A stretch of 29,743 bases of DNA from a virus. The stretch covers positions 1-29,743 of IMG/VR virus record IMGVR_UViG_3300032083_003670; one strand, 5' to 3'. Below the pieces are notes generated by a model, which saw nothing but the letters and a program-made list of their open reading frames with translations, did no database searches and was not told where the DNA came from. The position numbers and the translations under genes were made by a program. This document shows, one piece after another, positions 1-8,238 of the stretch (the first letter of the stretch is position 1; each line of letters starts with the position of its first letter).

Positions 1-72
1 AACGAAAGAGATGTCTGCGTTCAAACAGCAATCAAAGGCGGCTGGGAAACTGTGCGAGGTATAAAAGTATGA
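1..72 (+). CDS. C-terminal fragment of an unidentified upstream gene
   Basis: Frame 1 is open from the left edge of the window and gives 23 residues ending VRGIKV before a TGA stop at 70-72. The stop overlaps the ATG of the next gene in an ATGA arrangement, the same tight coupling seen through the rest of the cassette, so this is probably the tail of a real gene in the same operon. The fragment is too short to assign a family. By position it is likely another sugar-pathway gene, which is inference only. Confidence 0.6.
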   Translation, partial: NERDVCVQTAIKGGWETVRGIKV

Positions 73-1064
73 TTTTATTAAGTTTTGGAACTAGACCAGA
101 GTGGATTAAGATTAAGCCATTGCTAGACCAAATGGACGGCAACATTCCATACCGCCTCCTCTTTACAGGTCAGCACACAGACCTGCTCTCAAAAGTAGGC
201 GAGGACATAGATTTAATAAAGTTAGAGATCAAGGACGGTCCAAACCGACTTGACTCTATCGTGAGTTCCGTTATGAACTTGGAAGAGATTTTTGAGGGCA
301 TAACCTCTGTTTTAGTACAGGGAGATACGACCTCTGCTTTCTCTATTGCTCTTGCTGCTTTTCACAGGAGGATTAAAGTAATCCATCTGGAAGCAGGCTT
401 AAGAACATACGACAAGAACCAACCATATCCAGAGGAATTTAATCGACAAGCCATTTCTAGGATTGCCGACGTTCATCTTTGCCCAACAACAATGTCGAAA
501 GACTTTTTAAAAAACGAAACAACTCAAGGCAGAGTAGAAGTCGTAGGTAATACTGTGTTGGATAATCTGCGAGGGATAGAAACTGAGTATACAAACAAAG
601 TCATTGTAACGATGCATCGCAGAGAAAACCACCACAACATGGATGAATGGTTTAAAGCTATTGATAAGATTGCCGAAGCCAACAAAAACTTGGAGTTTAT
701 TATTCCTCTGCATCCAAATCCTAACGTCCAAAAGCACAAGCATTTGCTAAAAAACCTTAAAATCGTTGAGCCAGTAGAGTATAATGAGTTCATAAAGTTG
801 CTGGCTAAAACAAGGCTCGTTATCACTGATTCTGGCGGCTTACAAGAGGAAACTTCTTTTCTAAAAAAGAAATGTATTGTATGCCGAAAGAAAACAGAAA
901 GACTTGAAGGTGTCGGCACTTTTGCTTTAATGTGTCTTGAACCAGAGGATTTGGAAGGTCTTTTCAATCAAGTCAACACAGATCATATACCTGTTGGAGA
1001 CTGCCCCTATGGAGACGGATACGCTGCTGAAAAAGTGTATGAGGTCTTAAAGGATGAAGTTTGA
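69..1064 (+). CDS. wecB: UDP-N-acetylglucosamine 2-epimerase (non-hydrolysing, WecB family)
   Basis: Interconverts UDP-GlcNAc and UDP-ManNAc in the cytoplasm, an entry step for ManNAc-derived surface sugars. The 331-residue protein carries the family signatures in order: GTRPE at 7-11 followed by K14/K16, QGDTTS at 84-89 (catalytic-type Asp86), HLEAGLR at 106-112, PEEFNR at 121-126, HRREN at 183-187, HPNP at 215-218 and DSGGLQEE at 254-261. It is somewhat shorter than the usual 360-380 residues, the difference being in loops and the C-terminus, but no key motif is missing. It starts inside the stop of the upstream gene and overlaps the next gene by 11 bases. Family assignment is secure. The exact product (UDP-ManNAc rather than a related 2-epimer) is inferred. 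Confidence 0.93.
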   Translation: MILLSFGTRPEWIKIKPLLDQMDGNIPYRLLFTGQHTDLLSKVGEDIDLIKLEIKDGPNRLDSIVSSVMNLEEIFEGITSVLVQGDTTSAFSIALAAFHRRIKVIHLEAGLRTYDKNQPYPEEFNRQAISRIADVHLCPTTMSKDFLKNETTQGRVEVVGNTVLDNLRGIETEYTNKVIVTMHRRENHHNMDEWFKAIDKIAEANKNLEFIIPLHPNPNVQKHKHLLKNLKIVEPVEYNEFIKLLAKTRLVITDSGGLQEETSFLKKKCIVCRKKTERLEGVGTFALMCLEPEDLEGLFNQVNTDHIPVGDCPYGDGYAAEKVYEVLKDEV

Positions 1065-1866
1065 AGAAGATTTTAATAATTCTTTCTTTCTGTTTTTAGA
1101 TAAAATAAAAAAAAGAGAAAACTTTGCTTTCGTCAGATTTTCAGACGGAGAGCTAGACATTCTACAAAATTACTACGTAGAATTAAGTGCGAATAAGGTC
1201 CAAAGAGGCGAGGAAGTTTTATCGCAAGCTCCTTATCCCACAGAAGATCACAAAGTCTTTGATCCGACGATTCATCAAGAAAGCAGGAATAAGCTTTTAG
1301 AATCATTTAGATTTAGAAGTAAAAATTATTTTAAAGGAATGAGTTGCCCTTGCTGCGTACCAGAACACAGAGTAAGAGAGATGCTCGAACTTCATGGAGA
1401 AGGCGACGAGGAACATGTTTGCTGGGCAAACCAATTTGTAAATTCTAATTTCCCTTACTTCGTCAATCATATGATAAAGGAAATTGAAAGAAGAGAAGAC
1501 ATTATACTAATAGCTAATGAATCAGTACAGGTCGACAACGCAAGTCTAAAGATTAAAAAGTTCTTCCCAGTTGGCTATAATTGTTTTGCTAATGATCTTC
1601 ATTTAGTTGAAGAAATAGGGCAGTTTATAAAAGAAAACAATATTCAAAATCACTTGTTTTTGTTTTCTGCTGCTTCATTGTCGGAAGTTCTTATTTATGA
1701 GCTTTACAAGAAATTTCCGAACAACACATATCTTGATGTGGGAACAACATTACACAAGCAGCTTGGCTTAAACATTGCTAGAGATTATTTAAAGGCTTTT
1801 TATAACGGTATACCAAATTATGATCTTTATAAAAAATGTATACACCCACTAGCGGTCAACAAATGA
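1054..1866 (+). CDS. GT-D fold glycosyltransferase-like protein (DUF1792-like)
   Basis: This 270-residue protein has an N-terminal RFSDGELDIL segment, with a DGE triplet at residues 31-33. That matches the DXE metal-binding motif of the GT-D glycosyltransferase fold (the former DUF1792 domain), where R-F-[GS]-D-G-E is the hallmark. The C-terminal part has a Rossmann-like pattern (LFLFSAASLSEVLIYELY, then NTYLDVGTTLH) that is also typical of the family. An unusual CPCC cysteine cluster lies near residue 100. It probably transfers a hexose in assembly of the cassette's glycan; donor and acceptor cannot be read. It overlaps both neighbours, and its TGA stop lies in the ATGA of the acyltransferase start at 1863. 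Confidence 0.72.
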   Translation: MKFEEDFNNSFFLFLDKIKKRENFAFVRFSDGELDILQNYYVELSANKVQRGEEVLSQAPYPTEDHKVFDPTIHQESRNKLLESFRFRSKNYFKGMSCPCCVPEHRVREMLELHGEGDEEHVCWANQFVNSNFPYFVNHMIKEIERREDIILIANESVQVDNASLKIKKFFPVGYNCFANDLHLVEEIGQFIKENNIQNHLFLFSAASLSEVLIYELYKKFPNNTYLDVGTTLHKQLGLNIARDYLKAFYNGIPNYDLYKKCIHPLAVNK

Positions 1867-2675
1867 AAAACATCAAAGTTAAAAATTTAATTTTAGGAAA
1901 GAACGTTGTTATTGAGCCAAGTGTTATTATAAGAGGAATTAACGGCGAGGCTGAAAATGTCATAATTGGAGATAATACATACATAGGTCATGATACTCAA
2001 ATTATTTGTGATAACTTTAAAATAGGGGATTATGGAAAATTACATAACCACGGATACGTGCATGGGTATAACCCTTGTTCAATAGGTCACAACGCTTGGG
2101 TTGGGCAAAACACAATAATTGACAGTATAGGAGGTACCACAATTGGCGATAATTGTGGTATCGGAGCCCACTCGCAATTGTGGAGTCACATTAAATACGG
2201 GGACACCTTAGAGGGCTGTAGATTTCTATCAGACTCGCCTTTAAATATTGGGAGAGATGTGTGGTTTGTTGGGCACTGTATTGTTTCCCCAATTACGGCA
2301 GAAGACAAGTCAATGGCATTGGTTGGATCTGTTGTAACAAGAGACATGAAACAAAATCACATTTACGCTGGATCACCAGCAAAAGACATAACAGATAAGG
2401 CTGGAAACCAATTTAAGCCGGTAACTACCAAGGAAAAATACGAAAAAATGTGCTTGTATTTAGAAGAGTTTGAGAGTATAATTGGAACTAAGAATCATGA
2501 CATTATAGTTGTTAGAAATCAGAACGAATTTGTCGACAATAAAAGTTGTTTTTCGGTTTCTAATAGAGTTTATACAAAGAATTTAACAGAATTAGAACAA
2601 AAATTTATGAACTTTCTATTACCAGAAAAAGCTAAATTCGTTCCATGGGGAGAGCAAGTTAATCATGCTACATAA
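1863..2675 (+). CDS. Left-handed beta-helix (hexapeptide-repeat) acyltransferase
   Basis: Residues about 8-185 consist of hexapeptide repeats of the LbH acyltransferase type (for example NVIIGDNTYIGHDT, CSIGHNAWVGQNTIID, TTIGDNCGIGAHS), followed by an ALVGSVVTRDM turn and an IYAGSPAKDI end. This is the pattern of WbbJ/MaoA/NeuD-like sugar O- or N-acetyltransferases. About 80 residues beyond the helix are unassigned. An in-frame ATG at 1836 is possible, but the ATG at 1863 is preferred because it forms an ATGA overlap with the previous stop and starts directly before the first repeat. It sits just upstream of a DegT aminotransferase, so acylation of an amino sugar made by that enzyme is a reasonable inference. 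Confidence 0.88.
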   Translation: MKNIKVKNLILGKNVVIEPSVIIRGINGEAENVIIGDNTYIGHDTQIICDNFKIGDYGKLHNHGYVHGYNPCSIGHNAWVGQNTIIDSIGGTTIGDNCGIGAHSQLWSHIKYGDTLEGCRFLSDSPLNIGRDVWFVGHCIVSPITAEDKSMALVGSVVTRDMKQNHIYAGSPAKDITDKAGNQFKPVTTKEKYEKMCLYLEEFESIIGTKNHDIIVVRNQNEFVDNKSCFSVSNRVYTKNLTELEQKFMNFLLPEKAKFVPWGEQVNHAT

Positions 2676-3285
2676 TCCATACAAAGTAGTTCAAATGTTT
2701 GAGGAAGAAGTTGCTCATTATACAGGCGCTCCCTATGCCGTATCTGTGAATAGTTGCACCAATGCTTTATTCTTGGCTTGCAAGTGGCACAATGTACAAG
2801 ATAAGGAAGTGCTAATTCCAAACAGAACCTATCTTTCGCCCCCTCAATCAATTATACAGGCAGGCGGAAAACTAGTATTCGAGGACATTGAGTGGCAAGG
2901 AATTTATCAACTGAAACCATTCCCTATTTACGATGCAGCAAAGAGATTAACTTCGAAAATGTATATACCCGGAACAATGATGTGTTTATCATTTCACATT
3001 AAAAAGCACCTTAAGATTGGAAAGGGGGGCATGATTTTGCTTGATAACATCGAAGCAGTAAAGTGGCTAAAAGCGCGACGTTATGAAGGAAGAACTGACG
3101 GAATGAGATACCACGAAGACTTTATCGATGAAGAGGGGTGGAACATGTACATGACACCAGAACAAGCTGCAAGGGGGTTAACTCTTATGCAGAACTACCC
3201 GGAGCACATGCCTGACATCCCCGAGAATCCCCCGTATCGCGACCTCACAGGGTTTGATCTTTTTAAGCATATAGAGGTAAGATGA
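2665..3285 (+). CDS. Compact DegT/DnrJ/EryC1/StrS-family PLP aminotransferase
   Basis: The family makes amino sugars by transamination of a 3-keto or 4-keto NDP-sugar. The sequence shows NSCTNAL at 29-35 (phosphate-binding Ser/Thr region), IYDAAKR at 88-94 (Asp90 at the place of the Asp that contacts the PLP pyridine), and SFHIKKHLKIGKGG at 109-122. In that last motif Lys114 lines up with the Schiff-base lysine of the usual SFHxxKxLxxGEGG. At 206 residues it is little over half the usual 360-400, having lost much of the large-domain middle and the C-terminal small domain. The reading frame is intact and the catalytic landmarks are kept, so it looks like a deliberately short phage version rather than a broken gene. 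A GGGGAGAG sequence ahead of the ATG is a good ribosome site. Confidence 0.82.
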   Translation: MLHNPYKVVQMFEEEVAHYTGAPYAVSVNSCTNALFLACKWHNVQDKEVLIPNRTYLSPPQSIIQAGGKLVFEDIEWQGIYQLKPFPIYDAAKRLTSKMYIPGTMMCLSFHIKKHLKIGKGGMILLDNIEAVKWLKARRYEGRTDGMRYHEDFIDEEGWNMYMTPEQAARGLTLMQNYPEHMPDIPENPPYRDLTGFDLFKHIEVR

Positions 3286-4016
3286 AAAATGTATGTTTGG
3301 TAATAAATACTTATTCAAAGTATTCTGATTTGTGGTCAATGTTTTTTAATAAACTAGACGAGCATTTGCCCGAAATTAAAAGGTATGTGTTTGTAGATAA
3401 GGATTTACCAGACAGAAATTCAACTACCTTTAATTATAATACAGAAGATAAATTTAGAACTCAATTCTTAGGTTGTATTAAGGAAGTAAAAGAAAAATAC
3501 TGTATTTTCATTTCAGAGGACTACATCTTATTTGACAAGCCTAGGCTAGATTTAATCAAAGAATACATTCAAGTTTTGGAAAAAAATCAAAACCTTACTT
3601 TCATAAGGTTTGCTAAAGGAATTGATTTTGGAGAGCCAAAATATAAGAATTATCAAAATCTGTATGAGTTATCCAGCGCATTTCCTTATTTCTATTCTCA
3701 AACAGCTTGCCTGTGGAAGACTAGAGATTTAGAGAAGATTTTTGAAACAACACCAGACTCGCACATTGCGGGAACAGACATGTCTCAGCAGTTTGAAATT
3801 TTAGCAAGCCAAACTTGTAGAGATTTGGACATCCGAGGGCTTTTTTGTCATCATGGAGAGCCAAAACGGGGTGAGCATCATCATGACTCAAAAGTATTTC
3901 CATACATAGCGACAGCATTAGTTAAAGGAAAATGGAATTTAAGCGAGTATGAAAAAGAATTAAAACCACTTCTAGAAGAGTATAAGATAGATGTGCAGAA
4001 AAGGGGAGTAGTTTAA
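3282..4016 (+). CDS. Glycosyltransferase-like protein (probable GT-A type)
   Basis: The start CLVINTYSKYSDLWSMFFNKL, and ISEDYILF at residues 77-84 after alternating strands, look like a GT-A nucleotide-diphospho-sugar transferase. The S-E-D acidic site would take the place of DXD. His-rich text near residues 190-201 (FCHHGEP and GEHHHDSKVFPY) might be in the acceptor or metal site. The 244-residue protein has no signal peptide or membrane segment. GAGGT stands immediately before the ATG, which overlaps the preceding stop by four bases. I recognise the fold pattern rather than a defined family, so the activity is a moderate-confidence inference supported by neighbours on both sides that are sugar enzymes. 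Confidence 0.62.
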   Translation: MKNVCLVINTYSKYSDLWSMFFNKLDEHLPEIKRYVFVDKDLPDRNSTTFNYNTEDKFRTQFLGCIKEVKEKYCIFISEDYILFDKPRLDLIKEYIQVLEKNQNLTFIRFAKGIDFGEPKYKNYQNLYELSSAFPYFYSQTACLWKTRDLEKIFETTPDSHIAGTDMSQQFEILASQTCRDLDIRGLFCHHGEPKRGEHHHDSKVFPYIATALVKGKWNLSEYEKELKPLLEEYKIDVQKRGVV

Positions 4017-4969
4017 TGTTGATTTTGGGAGATCTTTCTGGAGAAGTACCAGATACTAACTCTTATCATTGGAATTTGGACCAGCTATCAGACGACTCGA
4101 ACCAAGAATCTGTCTTAATGTACGGCTATAATTCATCCCAGAATAAAGATTTTCATGAAAGGTGTTCCTCTTTTGAAAGAAAGATTTACTTTAATAACTG
4201 GGCACCATGCGAGTATGCTCAATTTAAAGATCACAATAATAAAAATGCGTTTAATTATGATGAAAATTTTAATGAAATCTACTCTATCTGTCCGTATACT
4301 AGTGAGTGGTTAAATTCAAAAAATTTAGGAAGAAAATACAAAGAGATTTTTTATCCTTATAATAAGAAAATTATTCCACTTAACTTTGAAAAAGAGTACG
4401 ATGTGATTTACCATGGAGGACTCCACGGAGAAGAGCACATTGACTGCCTCGAAGTGATGATGAGTTACAATTATCGTTATTGTAGTATGTCTAATCACAT
4501 TAATTCGACAACCAGAGCTTTTTTGCCTTATGCAACAAACACAAATTTGCAATTTCAAGATAAGATTAATTTAGTTGCAAAAACAAAGATATCAGTGTGT
4601 TATAACTTGGTACACGTAAACCCAGAGCATGTACCGGCTATAAGATCTTACGATGGGTGGAGCGAGAATTATGCATTTAGCCAAGTGGGTCAATGGAATG
4701 TGATGCCTCAATTTAAAACTAGGATGCATGAAGCTGCTATTTCAAAAACACTCAATTTAGTTATGAAAGATGATTGGAACGTTGCGGAAAGATATTATAC
4801 TGAGAATGAGGATTTTATCTATTTTGAAAACAAAAAAGATTTAAGAAATAAGATTAATGATGTTTTAAATAATTGGCAAGATTATGAGAAAATCATAGAC
4901 AATGCTTATAATAAAGCTATCAATTATACAACTGAAAAGTTTGTTGAAAAAATAAGGAATGACAAATGA
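4016..4969 (+). CDS. GT-B-like glycosyltransferase (CgeB/Glyco_trans_1 type C-terminus)
   Basis: The C-terminal third has the layout of CgeB-like and group 1 glycosyltransferases. KTRMHEAAISKTLNLVMKD, at roughly residues 234-252, matches the R-x-x-E-A-x-x-x-x-x-x-x-L nucleotide-sugar-binding helix. It is followed by YYTENEDFIYFENKKDLRNK and a run of helices. A YDVIYHGGLHGE segment near residue 130 could be the start of the second Rossmann domain. The N-terminal 120 residues are divergent. The ATG overlaps the preceding TAA by one base, and the stop overlaps the next ATG in ATGA. Base composition is lower in G+C than in the flanking genes. Substrates are not readable. Confidence 0.66.
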   Translation: MLILGDLSGEVPDTNSYHWNLDQLSDDSNQESVLMYGYNSSQNKDFHERCSSFERKIYFNNWAPCEYAQFKDHNNKNAFNYDENFNEIYSICPYTSEWLNSKNLGRKYKEIFYPYNKKIIPLNFEKEYDVIYHGGLHGEEHIDCLEVMMSYNYRYCSMSNHINSTTRAFLPYATNTNLQFQDKINLVAKTKISVCYNLVHVNPEHVPAIRSYDGWSENYAFSQVGQWNVMPQFKTRMHEAAISKTLNLVMKDDWNVAERYYTENEDFIYFENKKDLRNKINDVLNNWQDYEKIIDNAYNKAINYTTEKFVEKIRNDK

Positions 4970-6174
4970 GATGTAGATCATGCAATTCTGACTCTCTGGA
5001 ATTGATTTTAGACCTTGGAAATCAACCTTGGTGTAATGATTTTTTATCTGAGGACCGCATAGGTAAAGAGGAGATTTACCCATTGAGATTGAATCACTGC
5101 ACAGACTGCGGACTCCTCCAATTAGACCACACAGTGCCCAAAGAGACTATGTTCGGAGACCATTGTTATCTCTCAGGAATGACTCAGACTCTAAAAAATC
5201 ACTTTTATGACGTGGCTGATGAGAATGTTAAACAGTTTGAAATACAACCAAGTGATTTAGTGGTTGACATTGGTGGCAATGACGGCACACAACTACAACA
5301 GTATCAAAAGTGTGGAATCGAAAACGTTTTAAATGTCGAGTGTGCCGAAAGGGTTTCGGAAATTTCTAGAGAAAATGGAGTAAAAACAATAACAGAATAT
5401 TTCAATAAGGAATGTGTAAAGGACCACATTGGAGAAAAGACTGTAAAACTTTTTAATGCATCTGGGGTATTTTTTCATTTAGAAGAATTGCACAGTGTAA
5501 TCGACGGAATCAAGCTAGCATTGAGGGACGATGGTGTCTTGATAGTTCAGTTTATGTATGCAGGTACGATGGTGGAAAAATTAAACTTTGACACAATCTA
5601 TCACGAGCACCTTTGTTATTATACAATGGGAAGCCTGAACAATCTTGTGGCACCATATGGTCTAGAGATTTTTGACGCTTATTACTCTGAAATCCACAGC
5701 GGATCAATCATTGCTAAGATTACTCATAAGGGCGGCAAACTTGATAAAAAAACAAGTAGGTATCAAGAATTGTTGGAGAAAGACAAGAAATACACGCCTG
5801 AGTCTTTTAAAGATTTTGCTGACAAAGTTCGAAAACAAAGATCTTCTCTTAAGGATCTTTTAGAACAGCTTAAAAGCAGTGGCAAGACGATTTATGCCTA
5901 TGGCGCTCCTGCAAAGGGCAACACTCTTCTGAATTATTTTGGCATTAGTGCCTCTCTTGTTGATAAGGCGGTTGAGATTAATGAAATGAAAATCGGTAAT
6001 TTTCTACCTCAGTCTCACATACCCATTACAAGAGAGATAAAAGAGGATAGACCAGATTACTACCTTCTTCTGTCTCATAATTTTGCTGATGAGATTATTA
6101 ATAAAAATAAAGACATAATTGAAAATGGAACAAAATTTATTATTCCATTTCCACAAATTCAAATTGTTGGTTAA
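4966..6174 (+). CDS. NDP-sugar C-methyltransferase (NovU/TylC3-like)
   Basis: Transfers a methyl group from SAM to a carbon of a keto NDP-sugar, giving a branched sugar. The 402-residue protein is full length and shows all three family parts. There is an N-terminal zinc site with C3, C6, C45 and C48 (CRSC and CTDC pairs). A Rossmann SAM domain with VVDIGGNDGTQL near residues 99-110 is followed by the diagnostic YHEHLCYY at about 212-219, which supplies active-site His/Tyr. The C-terminal C-methyltransferase domain has YAYGAPAKGNTLLNYF. A keto substrate would be supplied by the RmlB-like dehydratase at 11390-12346. Family assignment is secure; the methylated carbon is not determined. Confidence 0.93.
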   Translation: MRCRSCNSDSLELILDLGNQPWCNDFLSEDRIGKEEIYPLRLNHCTDCGLLQLDHTVPKETMFGDHCYLSGMTQTLKNHFYDVADENVKQFEIQPSDLVVDIGGNDGTQLQQYQKCGIENVLNVECAERVSEISRENGVKTITEYFNKECVKDHIGEKTVKLFNASGVFFHLEELHSVIDGIKLALRDDGVLIVQFMYAGTMVEKLNFDTIYHEHLCYYTMGSLNNLVAPYGLEIFDAYYSEIHSGSIIAKITHKGGKLDKKTSRYQELLEKDKKYTPESFKDFADKVRKQRSSLKDLLEQLKSSGKTIYAYGAPAKGNTLLNYFGISASLVDKAVEINEMKIGNFLPQSHIPITREIKEDRPDYYLLLSHNFADEIINKNKDIIENGTKFIIPFPQIQIVG

Positions 6175-6176
6175 AA

Positions 6177-7085
6177 ATGAAAGTATTAATCACGGGCGCA
6201 ACTGGATTTTTGGGTCGCCATTTAACAAAAAAGATTGAATCTTTGGGTTGGGAAATTAATATTTCTAATTCAAAAGTTGCAAATTTAAATAAAATAGAAA
6301 ACTTATTTCAATACAATGAAATAAAATTTGATTACATTTTTCATTTGGCAGCAGTAACTAAGGCTGGAGATTATTGCCTTAAACACCCCGGAGATCAGTG
6401 GGTTGCAAATCAAATAATCAATACAAACATCCTAAATTACTGGAAAGACCATCAGCCACAAGCAAAGATGGTATGTATGGGTACTAGCTGTTCATACGCG
6501 CCGGGATTGGTTATGAGCGAGGGTAATTATCTCCTAGGAGAACCTGAGCCCAGTCTGTATACGTATGCTATGACAAAAAGAATGCTGCTTGTTGGTCTCG
6601 AATCTTTACAGAAACAATATGGACTAAAGTGGTTATACTTTATACCATCGACCCTGTATGGACCAGATTTTGAACTTGATGACAATCATTTCATATTTGA
6701 TTTTATAAGAAATTGTTATAATGCAAAATACAACGATGATGATTTTACTCTATGGGGAGATGGAGAACAGAGGAGAGAGCTAATCTATGTCAATGACGCC
6801 ATTGATGCTATGATAAATCTCCTAGGAGAGGACAATCAGATCTTTAACTTAGGCTCTGGGCAAGATAATGCGATAAATGAGTTTGCACAGATTGTGTGTA
6901 GCGCATATGACTATGATTTTTCTTTAGTAAAACACGACCTTTCAAAGTATGTTGGCGTTAAGGAAAAAAAGATTTGTACTGAAAAGACAACAAAATCTTT
7001 GAAAGGCAAGGATTTTATCAAAACTTCTCTTGACGAAGGGATTAAAAATAGTATACAATACTTTATAAAAGAGGTGACAAAATGA
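6177..7085 (+). CDS. Extended SDR, GDP-L-fucose synthase-like epimerase/reductase
   Basis: Extended short-chain dehydrogenase acting on a nucleotide sugar. GATGFLG at 7-13 is the dinucleotide-binding loop, FHLAAV at 55-60 and SCSYAP at 104-109 follow, and the catalytic pair is Y130-x-x-x-K134 in YTYAMTK. The stretch after it (FIPSTLYGPDF, then LWGDGEQRRELIYVNDA) closely resembles GDP-L-fucose synthase (WcaG/GMER), which epimerises and reduces GDP-4-keto-6-deoxymannose. No GDP-mannose dehydratase is visible in the window, so the true substrate could be another 4-keto sugar. It starts two bases after the previous stop. The gene contains two copies of a 12-base palindrome (6530-6541 and 6818-6829). 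Confidence 0.87.
   Translation: MKVLITGATGFLGRHLTKKIESLGWEINISNSKVANLNKIENLFQYNEIKFDYIFHLAAVTKAGDYCLKHPGDQWVANQIINTNILNYWKDHQPQAKMVCMGTSCSYAPGLVMSEGNYLLGEPEPSLYTYAMTKRMLLVGLESLQKQYGLKWLYFIPSTLYGPDFELDDNHFIFDFIRNCYNAKYNDDDFTLWGDGEQRRELIYVNDAIDAMINLLGEDNQIFNLGSGQDNAINEFAQIVCSAYDYDFSLVKHDLSKYVGVKEKKICTEKTTKSLKGKDFIKTSLDEGIKNSIQYFIKEVTK
6530..6541. repeat. 12-base perfect palindrome, copy 1
   Basis: TCTCCTAGGAGA is a perfect palindrome lying inside the SDR gene, where it encodes part of Leu-Leu-Gly-Glu. An identical copy is at 6818-6829 in the same gene and the same reading frame. It may be no more than repeated use of the same codons. Confidence 0.6.
6818..6829. repeat. 12-base perfect palindrome, copy 2
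   Basis: Identical to the palindrome at 6530-6541, with a start-to-start distance of 288 bases, and again covering a Leu-Leu-Gly-Glu stretch. No other feature is attached to it. Confidence 0.6.
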
Positions 7086-7486
7086 GCAAGCGTAAATATT
7101 TGCCAACATTATCGGAGTTAGTTGACAGGCTTTCAATTTCACAACTGAAAGAGGTCTTCATATCTGACCATAAAGAGGAATACTCTCAAGAAATAGCAGA
7201 CATAATTCACGACATTCAACTGTGTATAGACGAGCAGGGTGGCAAGATTACCGCTGAAACAATAAGGGCAATTGTTGTTTTATCTCAAATGAATTTGCAC
7301 ATCTGGCATAACGAGTCAAATTATCGCAAAGGAATCAAGGACGGCAATGACCTTGAATTAACACACGGTCTCAATGGAATTAGAAACACTGCCAAAAATA
7401 AAATTCAAGAAGTTGTTGGCGGCAGAAAAGATTATAAAATTGACTGCCTCGCCGCAGACTTTAAAGACTGGGAAATTAGCTGGTAA
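7082..7486 (+). CDS. Small helical protein, DUF4254-like, unknown function
   Basis: A 134-residue soluble, mostly helical protein. The segment NLHIWHNE at 71-78, followed by R82 and then IRN at 100-102 near a second helical block, resembles DUF4254, a family that travels with LPS and surface-sugar genes. The N-terminal LPTLSELVDRLSISQLKEV is a strongly patterned amphipathic helix pair. No catalytic motif can be named. GAGGTG precedes the start, the ATG overlaps the previous stop (ATGA), and its own stop overlaps the ATG of the HldE-type kinase. It is therefore probably translated with the epimerase and kinase and may serve the same pathway. The DUF4254 link is by eye and only moderately sure. 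Confidence 0.8.
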   Translation: MSKRKYLPTLSELVDRLSISQLKEVFISDHKEEYSQEIADIIHDIQLCIDEQGGKITAETIRAIVVLSQMNLHIWHNESNYRKGIKDGNDLELTHGLNGIRNTAKNKIQEVVGGRKDYKIDCLAADFKDWEISW

Positions 7487-8238
7487 TGAAAGTCTTGGTG
7501 GTTGGAGACGCATGTGAGGACATGTATGTTTATGGCACTAGTACCCGCATGGCTCCCGAAGCCCCCGTGCCTGTTTTTGTAGAGAAGTATTCCAAATCAA
7601 ATGGTGGGATGGCTTTAAATGTTTACAATAACATAAAGGCTCTTGGCATAGATTGTCAAATCGTACACAATAAAGAACAGATTAAAAAAATAAGATACGT
7701 AGATTATCCAACTAATCATCTTTTTATTAGAATTGATTCGGATGAAAGCAAGATTGATAGGATAGATAAGAAGTTTCTAGAAAAAGATTTCTTATTGAGC
7801 TATGATGCTGTTGTCATTTCTGATTATGATAAAGGATTTTTATCAGAAGAAGACATAGAAAAAATTTGCTATTATCACCCTCTTACTTTTATGGATACTA
7901 AGAAAAAGCTTGGAAGGTGGTCCGAAGATTGTAAGTGGATAAAGATTAACACGCCTGAATACGATTTTACTAAAGAACAAATTAGTGATCGAATGTATTT
8001 GTATGAGGATAGACTAATAGTTACAATGGGATCCCACGGATGCAGATACAAAGATAAGACATACCCAGTTAACAAAGTGGAAATAAAAGATTTATCTGGA
8101 GCAGGAGATACCTTTCTAGCTGGGTTTGTGACCAAATACTTGCAAACAAAAGACGTTGACGAGTCATTAAGCTTTGCCAACAAGTGTGCTACAATAGTTG
8201 TGCAACAAAAGGGAGTTAATGTGATCCATGGAATTTAA
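7486..8238 (+). CDS. PfkB-family sugar kinase, HldE/RfaE N-domain type (heptose-7-phosphate kinase-like)
   Basis: Resembles the kinase half of HldE, which phosphorylates D-glycero-D-manno-heptose 7-phosphate at C1. VVGDACEDMYVYG opens the first strand, PEAPVPV at 24-30 is the HldE-type substrate loop, and GGMALNV at 40-46 matches the GGAANV motif. ISDYDKG lies at 111-117. The PfkB signature DLSGAGDTFLAGF at 202-214 holds the catalytic-base Asp208. At 250 residues it is shorter than the 310-320 residues of the bacterial kinase domain; the loss is spread through the lid and middle. The matching nucleotidyltransferase is a separate gene at 9431-9835, so the bacterial fusion is split here. A different seven- or six-carbon substrate is possible. 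Confidence 0.86.
   Translation: MKVLVVGDACEDMYVYGTSTRMAPEAPVPVFVEKYSKSNGGMALNVYNNIKALGIDCQIVHNKEQIKKIRYVDYPTNHLFIRIDSDESKIDRIDKKFLEKDFLLSYDAVVISDYDKGFLSEEDIEKICYYHPLTFMDTKKKLGRWSEDCKWIKINTPEYDFTKEQISDRMYLYEDRLIVTMGSHGCRYKDKTYPVNKVEIKDLSGAGDTFLAGFVTKYLQTKDVDESLSFANKCATIVVQQKGVNVIHGI

Noticed and set aside
524-967. 147-residue reverse-strand reading frame inside the UDP-GlcNAc 2-epimerase gene
   Set aside because: It lies fully within a strongly supported + strand gene, has no ribosome site of note, and its composition (Ser, Phe and Leu rich) is that of an antisense shadow.
1836-1862. Upstream start of the acyltransferase at 1836
   Set aside because: It would lie 31 bases inside the GT-D gene and add nine residues with no domain content. 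The ATGA start at 1863 fits the pattern of the operon.
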